Shown: positions 26,241 to 39,931 of the stretch, in pieces
How positions within the stretch are numbered: the stretch's first letter is position 1
Layout: each line of letters opens with the position of its first letter
Source: Linepithema humile
Lineage: Eukaryota; Arthropoda; Insecta; Hymenoptera; Formicidae
Direction of reading: 5' to 3'
Length of the DNA: 64,000 bases
Assembly (NCBI RefSeq): GCF_040581485.1
Contig: NC_090132.1
Span: 2,429,001-2,493,000 of the forward strand
The notes under the pieces: generated by a model
Database searches by the model: none
Told to the model about the DNA's origin: nothing
What the model saw: the letters and a program-made list of their open reading frames with translations, nothing else
Position numbers and translations under genes: made by a program

Positions 26241-26340
26241 TAACCTTAGAAGTTGTTTACACATCATCACTTATTGTAACGTCGAATATTGTGTCGTTCA
26301 GTTTTTCGGGGTTTTTCGAGAAGATAAGAGCTTCATGCAA
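26241..26340 (+). promoter_or_regulatory. promoter block of pseudo-aminopeptidase 2
   Basis: The conserved block ACCTTAGAAGTTGTTTACA is followed by TTATTGTAACGTCGAATATT and TCAGT at 26298-26302 (initiator-like). AAGATAAGAG at 26321-26330 matches the WGATAAR consensus of GATA factors. The coding start is about 1.05 kb downstream behind a TTATAG acceptor, so a 5'UTR intron is likely. Confidence 0.5.
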
Positions 26341-27350
26341 CCAATTGTTACAAAGTACAGTGCTTCAATTATCACATAATTTCATTGTACATGTGAAGTA
26401 AAACCAGAAAATTTGTGTATCGTCTTCTGAACATAAAATCAATGTATGCAACATAATGTAAGTAGTTTCGAACACAGGGTTTTATTTTCGCAAAAGGATA
26501 AAGTAAAAAATTTTCTATAATGTAAAATTTATTGGATTGATATAGACAAACTATACACAAATGTTAGAAATCAAATGCACTATAAACCGCGTTCATAGTG
26601 TAAATTAAAAAAAAACACTGTTTTTATTATATTTTAATATTAATTTATCGTAAATTTTGCATATTAATAATTCACTATTATAAAACATTTCAATCAAAAT
26701 AATAAAAAGATATAATGTAGAGGTAATATTACGTTTAGACGTTTAAAATCGCAAATTTTTTGGCATTTAAGTTGTACTATTTAATTTGCATTGCATATTA
26801 AATATGAAACGTTTAATACTGTCTATCTACATTTTATTCTATACAATTTTTATAATAAATATTTACGGCTAATCTCAAAAATTAAGTTAACCGATACATT
26901 AAGTAACTGACTCGAACTAAGAAAAAAAATGTTTTCTGATTTTTATAAGATCTTTTGATTAGGATATAGCTAGTAAAGTTTGTTATATAGACGATCTTAC
27001 AAACTGCCTACATAATACAACACATTCACTAACAATAACATACTTCTCAGTTTCTGGTGATCTTTCGAAAGAGATCGTTACAATTACAAAGCTATATTTT
27101 TCATTTAAACAATTCCCTATGATAATATGTTAACAAGAACTAATTATTAGAAAAAAAATATCATTTTAAGTTACTTTATTATACTATTTCAATGTAAAAA
27201 GCGTGGCACCAGAAATAGAGACAGTGTTAACATCATTTATTTTAATAAAATTAAATTGAAAATTTTAACGAATTCTGTATCAATATTTCACAAGAAAACT
27301 TTAAACTTTTAACAAATGCGATTTATGTTCTTATAGATACGTAAAACAAA

Positions 27351-30300
27351 ATGGCAAATCTACAAGTGATATTAAAATGCGCACTAATATTGATTATCGC
27401 AACAGCTTTCTCTAACAGTCAATATTATTTGCCGGAAGAATTCAATTTCAATGATAAAAATGTACTTAATCCCTTTCCAATACACTACGACGTCGAACTG
27501 ACACTCCAAGAGATTGACAATACATCAAATAATTACTTTAATGTCTCTGGCAACGTCTCTATCACTTTTAAAATCATCAAACCGATCATAAGCTTCGAAA
27601 TAAATATAGCACAATCAATAAATGTACACACTAGCAGCATGGTTATGAAATCAGGAATAAAAGATGACTTTAATTGGACGACAAAACTCTATACAAATGA
27701 ATTATCTTCGTATCAAGAGTTTGTTTTCACAGAGGTACTTCAACCAGAAATTTACATCATGACATTGGAATTTACTGATGCTGCACATGATAATGAAAAA
27801 GGATTCTTCCGTGTCTCTTACAAGATGCGTAAATTCCGACATGGTCACACTTTACAGTGAGTAAAAATAAAAATATTATACACAAGACACAATTATGCAA
27901 TATTATTAAAAACAATTTAAATTAAACAAATATGTTATAATTAAATAACAGTCTTTTTTCTAATAATAATAAATGCTAACAATGCTGTTCATTTAAAGTT
28001 GTATATTTTACGGCAAATATAATAAACATTATTTTATATGTGACATGTAGAATATATATAAAACAAAAGTGCTACAATGCAGATAAAATAACAATGATAA
28101 TAATAGAAAAGCATGATAATTGTAAATAATTTTTTTTGCCATTTTGTTTTTAAAAAATAATTTGGTTTATAATTTGCCTGCATATCTTTTTCATTCTCTT
28201 TCCCTTTTTCTTTTTTTTTTTTTCGCTTCTGCAATTTTTCTAATCTTATTTTTGAAACAATGGTAGAAAATTTATCATTATCGAAAGTATTTTATTAAAA
28301 TATTATAGATGGTTGATCGCGACAAATTCCCAACCAAATGGGGTCCATCAAATGTTTCCCTGTTTTGAACAGCCAGAAGCTAGAGCTACCTTCAATATCT
28401 CTGTAAAAGTTCATAATAGGTACCAAATTTTATCAAATATGGGAACGCAACATGACCACTTTGTTTATCCAGATGGTATGCAAATAAAACATTTTGCAAC
28501 CACACCTAGAATACCTGTTTATCAAGTGGCAATCTTAATATATAATTTTAACTATATTAACGAAATAAAGTATACACTACAAGACAAAATATACAGTAGA
28601 AACTCTGAAATGCATGTATATCATGCAAAAGATGTTATTGGAAATGTTACATTTCATTTACAAAGGAAATGGGACGATATAAAAAAGAAATGGAATCCAA
28701 TCATAAATTATGCATTAATACCTGGTTTTTACTTTGATAGCGCGGATGCTTGGAGACTTGTTTTTCTTAGGTAAATTGAACACAATGATTTTTATACCTT
28801 ATTGTTTTCATCAGTAATTAAAATTAAAACACTTTAGTCACATATTTTTATCTTACCATTAGTCTACGAAAATATTATTAATTTTGATATTTATAAAACA
28901 AATATAACAAAATTGCAATAACCTACAATTTTTAGGGAAGCTAAAGTCATGTACAATCATGAAATAGATACCTATGGACGTAAAATAGATGTGGCAAAGT
29001 TTGTAGCACAAAAAGTAGTGCGCCAATGGTTAGGTGGTATAATCAGCTTCTCTAACTGGTCGACCCTGTGGTTTGACGATAGTCTGGCTATATTTTTCGG
29101 AATAGATGCCGCTAATAAGGTTGTTTTACATTTTTAGAGTTTAAATGTGAACCAATAGAAGTCAATCCATACCATAAGAGAATAAACAATTTTTATATTA
29201 CTTTCAATTCCTATAATTATATTGCACATTATTTTATTTTTATTTAATATAATTATTTTATTTTATTCAAAACAACAAAAATATTTTAAGCAATTCTCAC
29301 TTAGCGACAGCGACAGTGCGTTTGTTTAAGGAAATATTAATTTTTTATTAATCAATGTTTATTAAAACTTTTCTTTAGACTTTTCCAGAATTGCAACTGT
29401 GTAATTTATTCGTAGTTCAAGATATGCATGATGCTCTCTATGTGGATGTTAATTCTTATATGAAACCTCTTTATGCAAAAGTCAGCAGTATTGAAATTGA
29501 CACAACTCTCGGCTTTGCTCGTTATCTTAAAGGTAAAATTGAGATAAATCATTGCAATTAAACAAATTGTCTATAAATTTTTAATCTTTCTATCGTAAGA
29601 AACAAAATTTTTTTTGTGTATAATAATTTGCGCGTACTGTTCTTTCTCACATAATATTATTTTTTATTTATATTTTATGATGCATTATGGACAGTTTAAA
29701 AAAAAATCCGAACAAATTAACAAAAAGCAAAGTCATTCTTTCGTGAAATATAATATACTAACGTTGCTATAAAGTATAAAAACCATAAATAAAAATTGAC
29801 ACTTTTGCTGCAAAATCTACAACATTCGTAAACTTAGAGATAATTTTATAAATTTTATCTTCTGCGCTCCATGGATTTTTGTGCAATTTTTTCAGAGTTA
29901 TTTCCACGCGCAGATTTGTAATGTGCATTGTACATACTTTATACGTATTAAGAAAGAACAAATGTATTAACTTGATTGATAATAATATAGTAGTATTGTT
30001 TATGCATATATATAATTTAACAATAAACGAAAAATTAAAAGAAAAAACTAATTTTTAAACAATCAATTATAGTCGGTAATTTTATTTGAATTTAATACAA
30101 TTTTTGTGACAATACAAAACAAAGCTGACATGTCAAATAAAATACTAAAACTTCAAAAATTAAGCACATAAACTCTTGTTATGCACAGAATTATCATATA
30201 TGTCAATTTATGATATACATCAATTTATGATATACATCATGATGTAATAATACAAATTGTTATATATTAATCAAATTTATGATATAAAATGTTCTAGCAC

Positions 30301-31977
30301 CTGCTTTGATACGTATGGCGTATTATATGACGAGCATGCTGTATGATATATTTGAAACGGGTGTAAGTAACTATTTTAACAAAACGTAAGTAATGATATT
30401 ATATAAAAAATATAAAATTATATACCATTTCAAATGTATATAAACAAATCATACATATTTAATTCACAAAATGTTTCTGGCATAGTTTCTATTTTATTAT
30501 TCTTTTTATTATTTCCCAATTATTTTGTTGTATTATATTTTTTTCTACGAATAAATTATTCCTAACTTTCTTATAAATCTTTCTTATATCAACGTCAAAC
30601 TCTTTGAAGAACTATTTGTCTTTTTTGCCATTATTATTCTTTTTCTTGATATAATCAAATTTGTTATTATTATTTATTATTATTATTAATGCTTTACAAA
30701 TTTAGTTTTTATGAACCGCCAACACTTGCTGACTTTTGGAACACCATTCAAAGCGCTAGTGACGAACGCTTCGATACTTCTTCAAAGTTTAAGAATAAAA
30801 CTCTGAAAGTAGTAATGGATACTTGGCTAGAGAACAATTATCCAATAATAAACGTGAAAACATTTTTAGAAGACGGTAAAGACATACTTGTAAAAGTAAC
30901 ACAAGAAAATAGTCATAAGCAAAATTGGCACAAATGGTGGATACTCATTACCTGGTTTACGGATAATTTGTTAAGTTATTCCGATCGTATTTCACCTTCA
31001 CTCAGCAAGTGGTTACGCCCAGAAGACGAAATAAAAACTGTAACTACACTAGATAGCACGAATGGTTGGATCATCATCAATACAAAACGAACTGGTAAAT
31101 ATATAGATTAAATTGTTATATACGTTTTTCATTATTTTGTATAATTTAACTTTCCCGTCATTTAATTTTTTTATCCGTAGTTCATACTTTCGAATGCTAT
31201 AATTTCATTTATCCGTTATGTAAACATAATATTATTCGATAAAATATAAATTATTTTATACTACTAAAATAAATCTTAGTTTATCGATATTGTTTATCAT
31301 TTATATAAAACAAATTAGATTTACGAAAACAATTTTTTGTGCAATTTATTTTTTAGAAATGTTGTATTAACAAAAAATAATTTCAAAATTTATAATCTAC
31401 TTTATGTATTTCTTTTATAAAATATTTAATTTCTTATACACCCACAATATATTTAAAAAACAGAAAAAAATTATTAATTAAAAATTTTTATATTATAAGT
31501 CGAAAATTTAAAAATCAATAAAATTTATATTTTGGAACAGGATATTATCGCGTTTTTTATGATATCCAAAATTTGCGAAGAATTGGATGGTTTCTGGAAT
31601 CAAATCCTAAGGGTATTCATGTTCTCAATCGAGCTCAATTAATCGATGACGCGTTTTACTTCCTGCTAACAACTAAACTCGCTGCATCCAGGTTCTTCGA
31701 TCTAACAAAATTTCTTGCACGAGATACGGATTATATAGCATGGTATCCTATGTTTAAAGCTTTAGAACACATGTCGCCTACTTTTGCATTTAATAGTAAC
31801 AGAACCTGGGAATTTAAGGTATGAAGTATTAACAGATTTGGTCATATTGATTTCGGCAACATAAAGTATTACTTATGTCTCGTTGCATGAGTAATATAGA
31901 TATTAAAACTTATACTGATCTATCTACTAAAGTTGTAACTTACGATATAGCTGCTGAGGAGAAATAATAATATTGAA

Positions 31978-32014
<37 letters not shown>

Positions 32015-33223
32015 TTCACAAGCTGATAAAAATTTTGCCTTATTTAATAATTTTTAGATGCACTTGCTGAACCTCTTAGAATCAGTTCTTGATAAAATAG
32101 GATACGAAGCACAACCGAATGAGGATGAACTTACCGAATGTTTAAGAGAAGAAGCAGCAAAGTGGGCATGTTTACTTGGTGGTACTGATTGCATAGCAAA
32201 AGCAAGTGCTAAATTAGATTGGCATCTCCAAAATCGAGAGGAGAACAAGTAATTCTTGTTATAATTATAATTCTTTTCTAATCTGATTTTTTGGTGTCTT
32301 GCGCAATAAATAATTGGATTTTCAAAACGGCAAACTAAATTTGCGGACTTGTCCTGCAGACGTTTTAATCTTATTCTGAATGCTGTAGACTTACACCAGG
32401 ATGGAAAAAATGGACGTTCTGTACAGGCGTGATAACGGGGGACAGTTTGATTTGGCATAATGCGGCCCGCGCATGGGACGAAGAACGAGATGATGCATTG
32501 TTAGAGTACTTAATGTGCTCTGAAGATTATTATATCGCCACCCAGTCTTTCAGAACATTGAACGACGAGAGTATAATTAAACATTCACAACTCAAGGATA
32601 ACGTCATGCATTATATGTATTTTCTTGCTAAGTATTCGAATCACACAATCATAATCGATGATATATTCGAGGAAATTTTAGAGAAAAGACCTAGGTAATT
32701 ATGTTTTTTAAATTAATGTTTAAATATTGTTTTCATAATTATTTTTTATACATAACAATAACAAAAAATGACATTTGTTAGACGTGCTAATTATAAATTG
32801 CATCAATTTTGATTTTGCAGTGCAGTAACTGAGATTGCTGGATTAATTACTATTATTAATAATATATATACCACGGATGGACTTGACAAGGTAAATTTTA
32901 CAAGTTAAATATTATAGTGTTGCGTAAGTTCTTTTTTATGAAGTATTTTTATTTTATCGTTGAAGGCGACACACATGCACGCGTTCGCGCTCTCACACAC
33001 ACAATTATGTGACGTCAATTATTTTGACATAAAAATGAATTAATTCTTGACAGTAAACAAAAATTATTTATTTTAGGTCGAGAAATATGCGACGGATAAA
33101 AAAACAGAAGAAGCTCTGCTGTCTATGATTTTAATTAAAATTGCAACGCGCAAAAGTTATTTCTCAAAAGTGGATAAATATGCACACATTATTACAAAAC
33201 CAGTGAATGGTATGAATGATTAA
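27351..33223 (+). CDS. secreted M1 aminopeptidase-like pseudoenzyme, copy 2
   Basis: Predicted 924 residues from 11 exons with the same phases as copy 1: 27351-27856, 28309-28770, 28936-29119, 29379-29532, 30298-30385, 30706-31094, 31541-31818, 32058-32248, 32389-32694, 32821-32890, 33077-33223. It has an N-terminal signal peptide and no C-terminal anchor. The fold markers QPNGVHQMFPCFEQP, GYYRVFYD and REEAAKWACLLGGTDC are kept. The catalytic site is fully replaced: HEXXH reads QKVVR (348-352), the third ligand is Asp371 at X18 spacing, and GAMEN reads DSADA (312-316). No zinc ligand of the HEXXH motif remains, so it should neither bind catalytic zinc nor cleave peptides. The tyrosine in RYLKAPALIRM is kept. 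Exons 8-10 are the closest relatives of those in copy 4. AATAAA follows at about 33311. All splice sites and the frame are intact, which argues against a pseudogene. Confidence 0.92.
31980..32012. repeat. (AT)n microsatellite in intron 7 of copy 2
   Basis: About 33 bases of pure AT repeat in the intron. A shorter AT run sits at the matching place in copy 3 (about 41566-41582). Confidence 0.9.
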
Positions 33224-33483
33224 TCAATCAAATCGATAAAACATGACAACTGCAGTACACGTATATATTTATTTCCTTATGTAGTACAATTAGATTTTAA
33301 TGTTAAAACTTGTAATAAATTTGTGCAGTTATTAGTCAATAAAATATTTGCTATTATAAAATTTTTTCTCCAAAGATCAAATTTGAATAAACCGGAAAAG
33401 TGAAAAAGTAAATTGTAATCAAGACATGGTATTATACTGAAATAAAAAGACTAAAAATTATAACAATAAAATCAAACAAATTA

Positions 33484-33891
33484 TATGAGCACCTCAGAGA
33501 TATACTATGTTAAGTCAAATAATTAAAATAATTACATAATTTTTTAGGAGAAGAATTTAAAGAGATTTTTTGCTCTTGATATTTTCTCAGTAAAATACTT
33601 TAAATAATGTTTTGTAGATTTTTTTGTATTCACAGATATAATATCAAACTTCGATATGTTTCAGAAAATAAAGTTATGTGATTACGGAATATGATTTTAA
33701 TGTGACTTAACACTTTACCTGGTGAATGTGACTTAACTTTATACAGTCAAAATCTCTATTGAAATGAAAATATTCATTGAAAACATTTTCTATTTTGTAA
33801 AAATTGGAGTATAAAGTTTTCTGATAATAATAACATGATAATTTTCGAAAAAATGTGATTGAACATAATATACCTTTGAGATGCTCATATA
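33484..33891. mobile_element. MITE-like element, TATGAGCACCTC ends
   Basis: Terminal inverted repeats of about 35 bases: left ATATGAGCACCTCAGAGATA and reverse complement of right ATATGAGCATCTCAAAGGTA, both continuing to TATGTT. About 408 bp in total with no transposase frame. A TA-rich flank leaves the target duplication ambiguous. Confidence 0.65.
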
Positions 33892-34887
33892 TTTAAATGT
33901 TGATCTGACATGTGTGTAGAAAAATGAGATAGATTGACGGCAGACAATCTCTGCACGTTTTTATAAAAATTAGTTTACTGGTGTTTTCTCTTATCTAATC
34001 AAGATGTACAGAACAACTGCTTTACGCCGGCCTGATTCGCGATTGTTTATCGAAAATTAAAATTACAGGCGCTATGCGTTGAGATACACGGTAGCGTTAG
34101 GGTATGTTTATATTAGAGCTGCAATAAAAACTGTAAAAGTGGCGATAAGAGCGATGATAAAAGCTAATCAAATCTATCCTTCGTTGATATGTTTATACTA
34201 GAGCTGTGATAATAGTATAGTTCTAGCCGTTAATTGAGGTCATTCGTTTCCATGAGTGATTTGGAAGAATTACTATTATCTTTAAATACTGTAAAATTGT
34301 TTATTGAAAATGTCTGCGTAAGAAACGTCAATATTCTGCGCATCCTATATCAAACGATATAAATTTGGAGAATTTCATCATTTATAGAATAAAATACTTG
34401 AAAAATATCTACAACAATTTTTTGAATATATGCGAAAATGACGATGAAAACTTTCAATTACATTTTGTCTAACAAAATTTAAAAAAACATGACGCAATTG
34501 TCATTGCTAGACCAACTCCATGTTTTCTATAGTCGATGAAAGTGTAGAAATACAAATTCGTCCTTCTCGACGCTTTTATCGCTGGTCAACAAATAAGCCT
34601 AGCCCTGCGCGTTGCTTCAATACAAACACTTGCATATAAATCAGTACATTGATTCTCACATTGATTAACTTAAAATATCATTGTCTTAATTTTAGCTAGA
34701 TGTTACTTATGGTTATTGTATTTGTATGTTTCGCTAGTTTCATCTAATAAAAAATCTCTGTACTGTTGCTCTTGCTCAAGACTTAGTACAAAAATGACAG
34801 CAAACTGCTGTACTCAGTTTCGCTGCACCTCGATAAGAAACAGCAGCATCTGATGTCACTTCTGTTAACAAGAATGCTTCGGTAACT

Positions 34888-35049
34888 CAGTGATGCGATG
34901 TTTCCTACCGGGTTCCCGGTTCCCAAGCCCCACACAAGCGAGAAGCGCGTACATGTGCTGCGCAGAACGCTTTGCATAGCACATGTACGCGCTTCACGTT
35001 TGTGTCGGGCTCAGAAGCCGGCAGCCCGGTAGGAAACATTGAATCACTG
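34888..35049. mobile_element. hAT-like foldback MITE, CAGTGAT ends
   Basis: Nearly the whole 162 bp folds on itself. The left end is CAGTGATGCGATGTTTCCTA and the reverse complement of the right end is CAGTGATTCAATGTTTCCTA. Pairing continues through CCGGG and GAAGCGCGTACATGTGCT. CAGTG ends are typical of hAT elements, but an 8-bp target duplication is not visible (CGGTAACT versus CAAAAATA). GC-rich relative to its surroundings. Confidence 0.65.
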
Positions 35050-35220
35050 CAAAAATAAATAAACATAAAAAATAATAACGATAATTTCTCATCAAATAAA
35101 ATGTAAAATGTAAAACATATTGTATTAATAACTTGTATGTTTTCAAGCAAACGATTTTTAAATATGAAAATGATGATTAATCGAACAATTTAACTGACAC
35201 TTTCACTGATTTGACTTGTC

Positions 35221-35340
35221 GACCAGCAATATAAACGTTAACGACCTTAGAAGTTGTTTACACGACACTACTTATTGTAACGTCGAATATGATGTCGTTC
35301 AGTTCTTCGGGATCTCTCGAGAAGATAAGATCTTTATTCC
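35221..35340 (+). promoter_or_regulatory. promoter block of pseudo-aminopeptidase 3
   Basis: Same arrangement as copies 1, 2 and 4: ACCTTAGAAGTTGTTTACAC, TTATTGTAACGTCG, then TCAGT at 35299-35303. AGATAAGA at 35323-35330 is a GATA-type site. It is followed by about 1.1 kb to the coding start. Confidence 0.5.
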
Positions 35341-36405
35341 ATTTGTTACAAAGTACTGTGCTTTAATTATCAAATAATTTCACTGTACATGTGAAGTAAA
35401 AATAGAAAATTTGTGTAACGCCTTCTGAACATATAATCAATGTATGTATGTAACATAATGTAAGTAGTTTCGAACACACGGTTTTATTTTCGCAAATACG
35501 GATAAAATTAAAAATTTTTTATAATGTAAAATTTATTGGATTGATATAAACAAGCAATACACAAATATTAGAAATCGAATGATCGAACGCGGTTTAAAGT
35601 GTACAATTAAGACTTTCTGTTTTTACTATACTTTAATATTAATTTATCGTAAATTTTATATACTTATAAATATTTATAATTTACTATTTTAAAACATTTT
35701 AATAAAAATAATAAAAATCATATAATTTAATCGAAATAATAAAAAGACATAATGCAAAAGTAATATTATGTTCAGACGTTAAAAATTGCAAATTCTTTCG
35801 CATTTAAGTTTGTACTATTTAATTTGCATTGCATATTAAATGTAAAACGTTTAATACTGTCTATCTACATTTTATTCTATACAATTTTTATAATAAATAT
35901 TTACGGCTAATCTCAAAAATTAAGTTAACCGATACATTAAGTAACCGACTCAAACTAAGAAAAAAAAGTTTTCTGCTTTTTATAACATCTTTTGATTAGG
36001 ATATAGCTGGTAAAGTTTGTTATGTAGACGATCTTATGTACGACAAACTGTATGTAGACAAACTGCCTACATGATACAACACATTCACTAACAATAACAT
36101 ACTCCTCAGGTTCTGGTTATCTTTTGAAAGAGATAGTTACAATTACAAAGCTATATTTTTCATTTAAACAATTCTCTATGATAATGTGTTAACAACAATT
36201 AATTGTTAGAAAAAAATATCATTTTAAGTTACTTTATTATACTATTTCAATGTAAAATGCGTGGCAGAAATAGAGATAGTGTTAACTTTATTTATTTTAA
36301 TAAAATTAAATTGACAATTTTAACAAATTCTGTATCAATATTTCGCAAGAGAACTTTAAGCTTTTAACAAATGCGATTTATGTTCTTATAGATACTTAGA
36401 ACAAA

Positions 36406-39400
36406 ATGGCAAATCTACAAACGTTATTAAAATGTACTCTAATATTGATCATCAAAACAGTTTTCTCTAACAGTCAAGATTTATTGCCGAAAGACTTCCA
36501 GTTTAATGACACAAATGTGCCTGATCTCTTTCCAACACACTACGACATCGAACTGACATTCCCAGACATTGAGAATATATCAGAAGATTACTTTAATGTT
36601 TCTGGCAACGTCTCTATTATCTTTCAAGTCACCAAACCAATCATAAGCTTCAAAATAAACGTAGCACCATTCATAGATATACTTGCTAGTAACTTAGTAA
36701 TGAAAGGCAAACCTGAGGATACTTTTGATTGGACGACAAAACGTTATACAAATGAATTATCTTCGTATCAAGAGTGGGTTTTTAGAAGAAAACTTGACCT
36801 AGGAATGTACAACATGACATTGGAATATGAAAATCGTGCAAATAATAATGAAAAAGGATTCTTCCGTATCCCCTACAAAATGCATAGTTTCTACATAAAA
36901 GACAACAAAACACAGTAAGTAAAAATAAAAACATTAGACACATACAATTATGTGTAGGCGGCTAAGGGGTGTACTTCCGAATGTCTCCTACTCTCGATCG
37001 ACCTGAAATTTTACACATAAATACTATTCGATGTGTGGAATAAAGTGCGCGTGGTTCCAACTGACACGCGTATCGAAACGAACAAGATACACAGGGCCTC
37101 AAGTATAACGCGTATAAACTAAAATAACAAATCGATGATTCTAGATGGCAAAAGCCTACATATACAATATTATAAAAGCAATTTAAATTGAACGGATATG
37201 TTATAATTAAATAAGTGTTTTTTGTAAAAATAAAAAATACTAACAATTCTGTCTAATTAAAGTTACATATTTTACGGCAAATATAATGAACATTATTTTA
37301 TGTGACATGTAGAATATATATACAACAAAAGTACTATCATTTATAAGATAGAAAGAAAGTGATAATAATAGAAAAGCATGATAATTGTAAACAATTTTCA
37401 TTTTTTTGTCATTTTGTTTCTAAAAATAATTTTGTTTATAATTTGCCTGTTTTTCTATCTCATTCTCATTTTCTTTTTCTTTTTTTTCCTTTTTTTCTTC
37501 TGCAATGTCTATAATCTTATTTTAGAACAATGACAGTAAATATATCATTATCAAAAGTATTTTATTAAAATATTATAGATGGTTGGTCGCAACAAATTCT
37601 CAGCCAAATGGGGCCCATCGAATGTTTCCCTGTTTCGAACTGGCAGGATCTAGAACAACCTTCAATATCTCTGTAAAAGTTCATAATAAGTATCACATTT
37701 TGACAAATAATAGAACGGAATATGCCTACTTTAATTATCCAGATGGCCTGCAAATTAAACGTTTTACAATCACAACTAAAATATTTGCTTATCAAGTGGC
37801 AATCTTAATACATAATTTTAACTACACTAACGAATTACAGTCAACACTAGAAGATAAAATATATAGTAGAAACTCGGAAATAGATATATATTATGCAAAA
37901 ACGGTTATTGAAAATGTCACATTTCTTTTAAAAAGTGAATGGACAAAAATAAATTCTTTATGGAAACCAGTTATAAATTATGCATTAATACCTGGTTTTC
38001 AATATGACAGCGCGGACGGTTGGAGACTTGTTTTTCTTAGGTATATTGGACACAAAAATTTTCTTTATTTTATTGTTTTTATTGTTTTTAATAATTAGAG
38101 ATAGAACACTTTAGTCACACATTTTTATCTTACCAAAAATATTATTAATTTTGATATTTATAAAACAAATATAATAAAATTGCAATAATCTACAAACAAT
38201 TTTTAGGGAAGAAAAAGCTATCTATAATCAAAAAATAGATACTTATGGGCGAAAAATAGCGGTGGCAAAATTTGTAGCACAAAAAGTGGTGCGCCAATGG
38301 TTAAGTAGTACAATCAGCCTCTCTAACTGGTCAAACCTGTGGTTGGACGATGGCATAGCTATATTTTTTGGAATGGATGCCGTTAATAAGGTAGTATTAT
38401 AATTTCAGAGTTTAAATTTGAATCAATATAAGCCATTCCATATTATAAAAGAATAAGTAATTTTTATATCACTTTTTTAATTTTTGCAATAATAATACAT
38501 TATTTTATTTTTATTTTATATTCAATTATTTTAATTCAAAACAACAAAAATATTTTAAACAGATCTCACTTGGCAACTGCGATAGTGTATTTGTTTAAGG
38601 AAATATTAATTTTTTATTAATTAATGTTTATTAAAACTTTTTAGACTTTTCCAGAACTTCAAATGTTAAATTTGTTCGTAGTTCAAGATATACATGAATC
38701 TCTTCATATGGACACTGATTCTTTTATGAAACCTCTTTATTCGAATGTCAGCAATTTTGAAATTGATACATCTTTTTACTTTGCCCGTTACCTCAAAGGT
38801 AAAACTAAGATAATTTTGGAATTAAACATTGTCCATAAAATGTTAAATGTAAATGTCATCACGAAGTTAAAAAGTGAAATGAATACTGTTGCATAGTATT
38901 TATACATATCTTATTGTAAGAAAAAATGACCATAATTTACGCATACTGTTCTTTGTCACATGATATTATTTATTTATATTTTAGTGGACAGTTTTAAAAA
39001 AAAGTTTACATAAAGCAAAGTTATTCTCTCGTGGAAGAGAATACTAATGTTGCCATAAAATATAAAAATTATAATTGAAACTAAAAATTGACTTTTGCTG
39101 CAAAATCTACATTAGTAAACTTATGGATAATTTTATAAATTTCATTGTCTGTGCGCCATACATTTTAGCGCAATTTTTTCAGTGCAATTAAATCCACGCA
39201 CAGATTTGAAGTGCGCATTGTACGTACTTTAAACGTATTAAGAAAGAAATGCATTAACATTATTAATAATAAGACAGTAGAGTAAATTAATATATATATA
39301 TGCATACATACACATACGTACATACAAACACACACTTTTAAATTTATGTCAAATTTAAATAAAATTACCGACTATATAATCGACTGTTTAAAAATTAATA

Positions 39401-39857
39401 TTTTTTTCATTTTTAGCTTATTATAGCCAGTTATAGTCGGTAATTTTATTTGAATTGCACGGAATTATCACATATATATATATATGTATCAGCTTATGTT
39501 ACAAATAATAATATATAATAATAATATATAATAATATAAATTATCATATTTTAGTCAAATTTATGATTTATGTAAATTGTTCTAGCACCTGCTTTGATAC
39601 GTATGCTGCATTATATGACAACTATGGAATATAATATATTTAACGACGGTGTAGCTCTCTTTCTAACGGCAACGTAAGTAATTGATATTGTGAAAGTATA
39701 ATGTTACGTTTTACGCACTGCACACTCTTTCTTTCAACGATATTATTAGCTTTTCCCTTTTTCTTCTTTTGATAATTTCTTTGTGTAACAATATCGTGGG
39801 AAGAAAGAGTGTGGAGTACGTAGAACGTAACAATAAACCGTTTCAACATATCGTTTC

Positions 39858-39931
<74 letters not shown>

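Larger units (their letters stand above)
33224..35049. other. intergenic region between copies 2 and 3, unique part
   Basis: This segment is not shared with the other inter-copy spacers. It contains two inverted-repeat elements (about 33484-33891 and 34888-35049) and a direct repeat of TATGTTTATA(T/C)TAGAGCTG near 34105 and 34190. No gene is recognised. Sequence homologous to the other spacers starts right after the second element. Confidence 0.5.
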
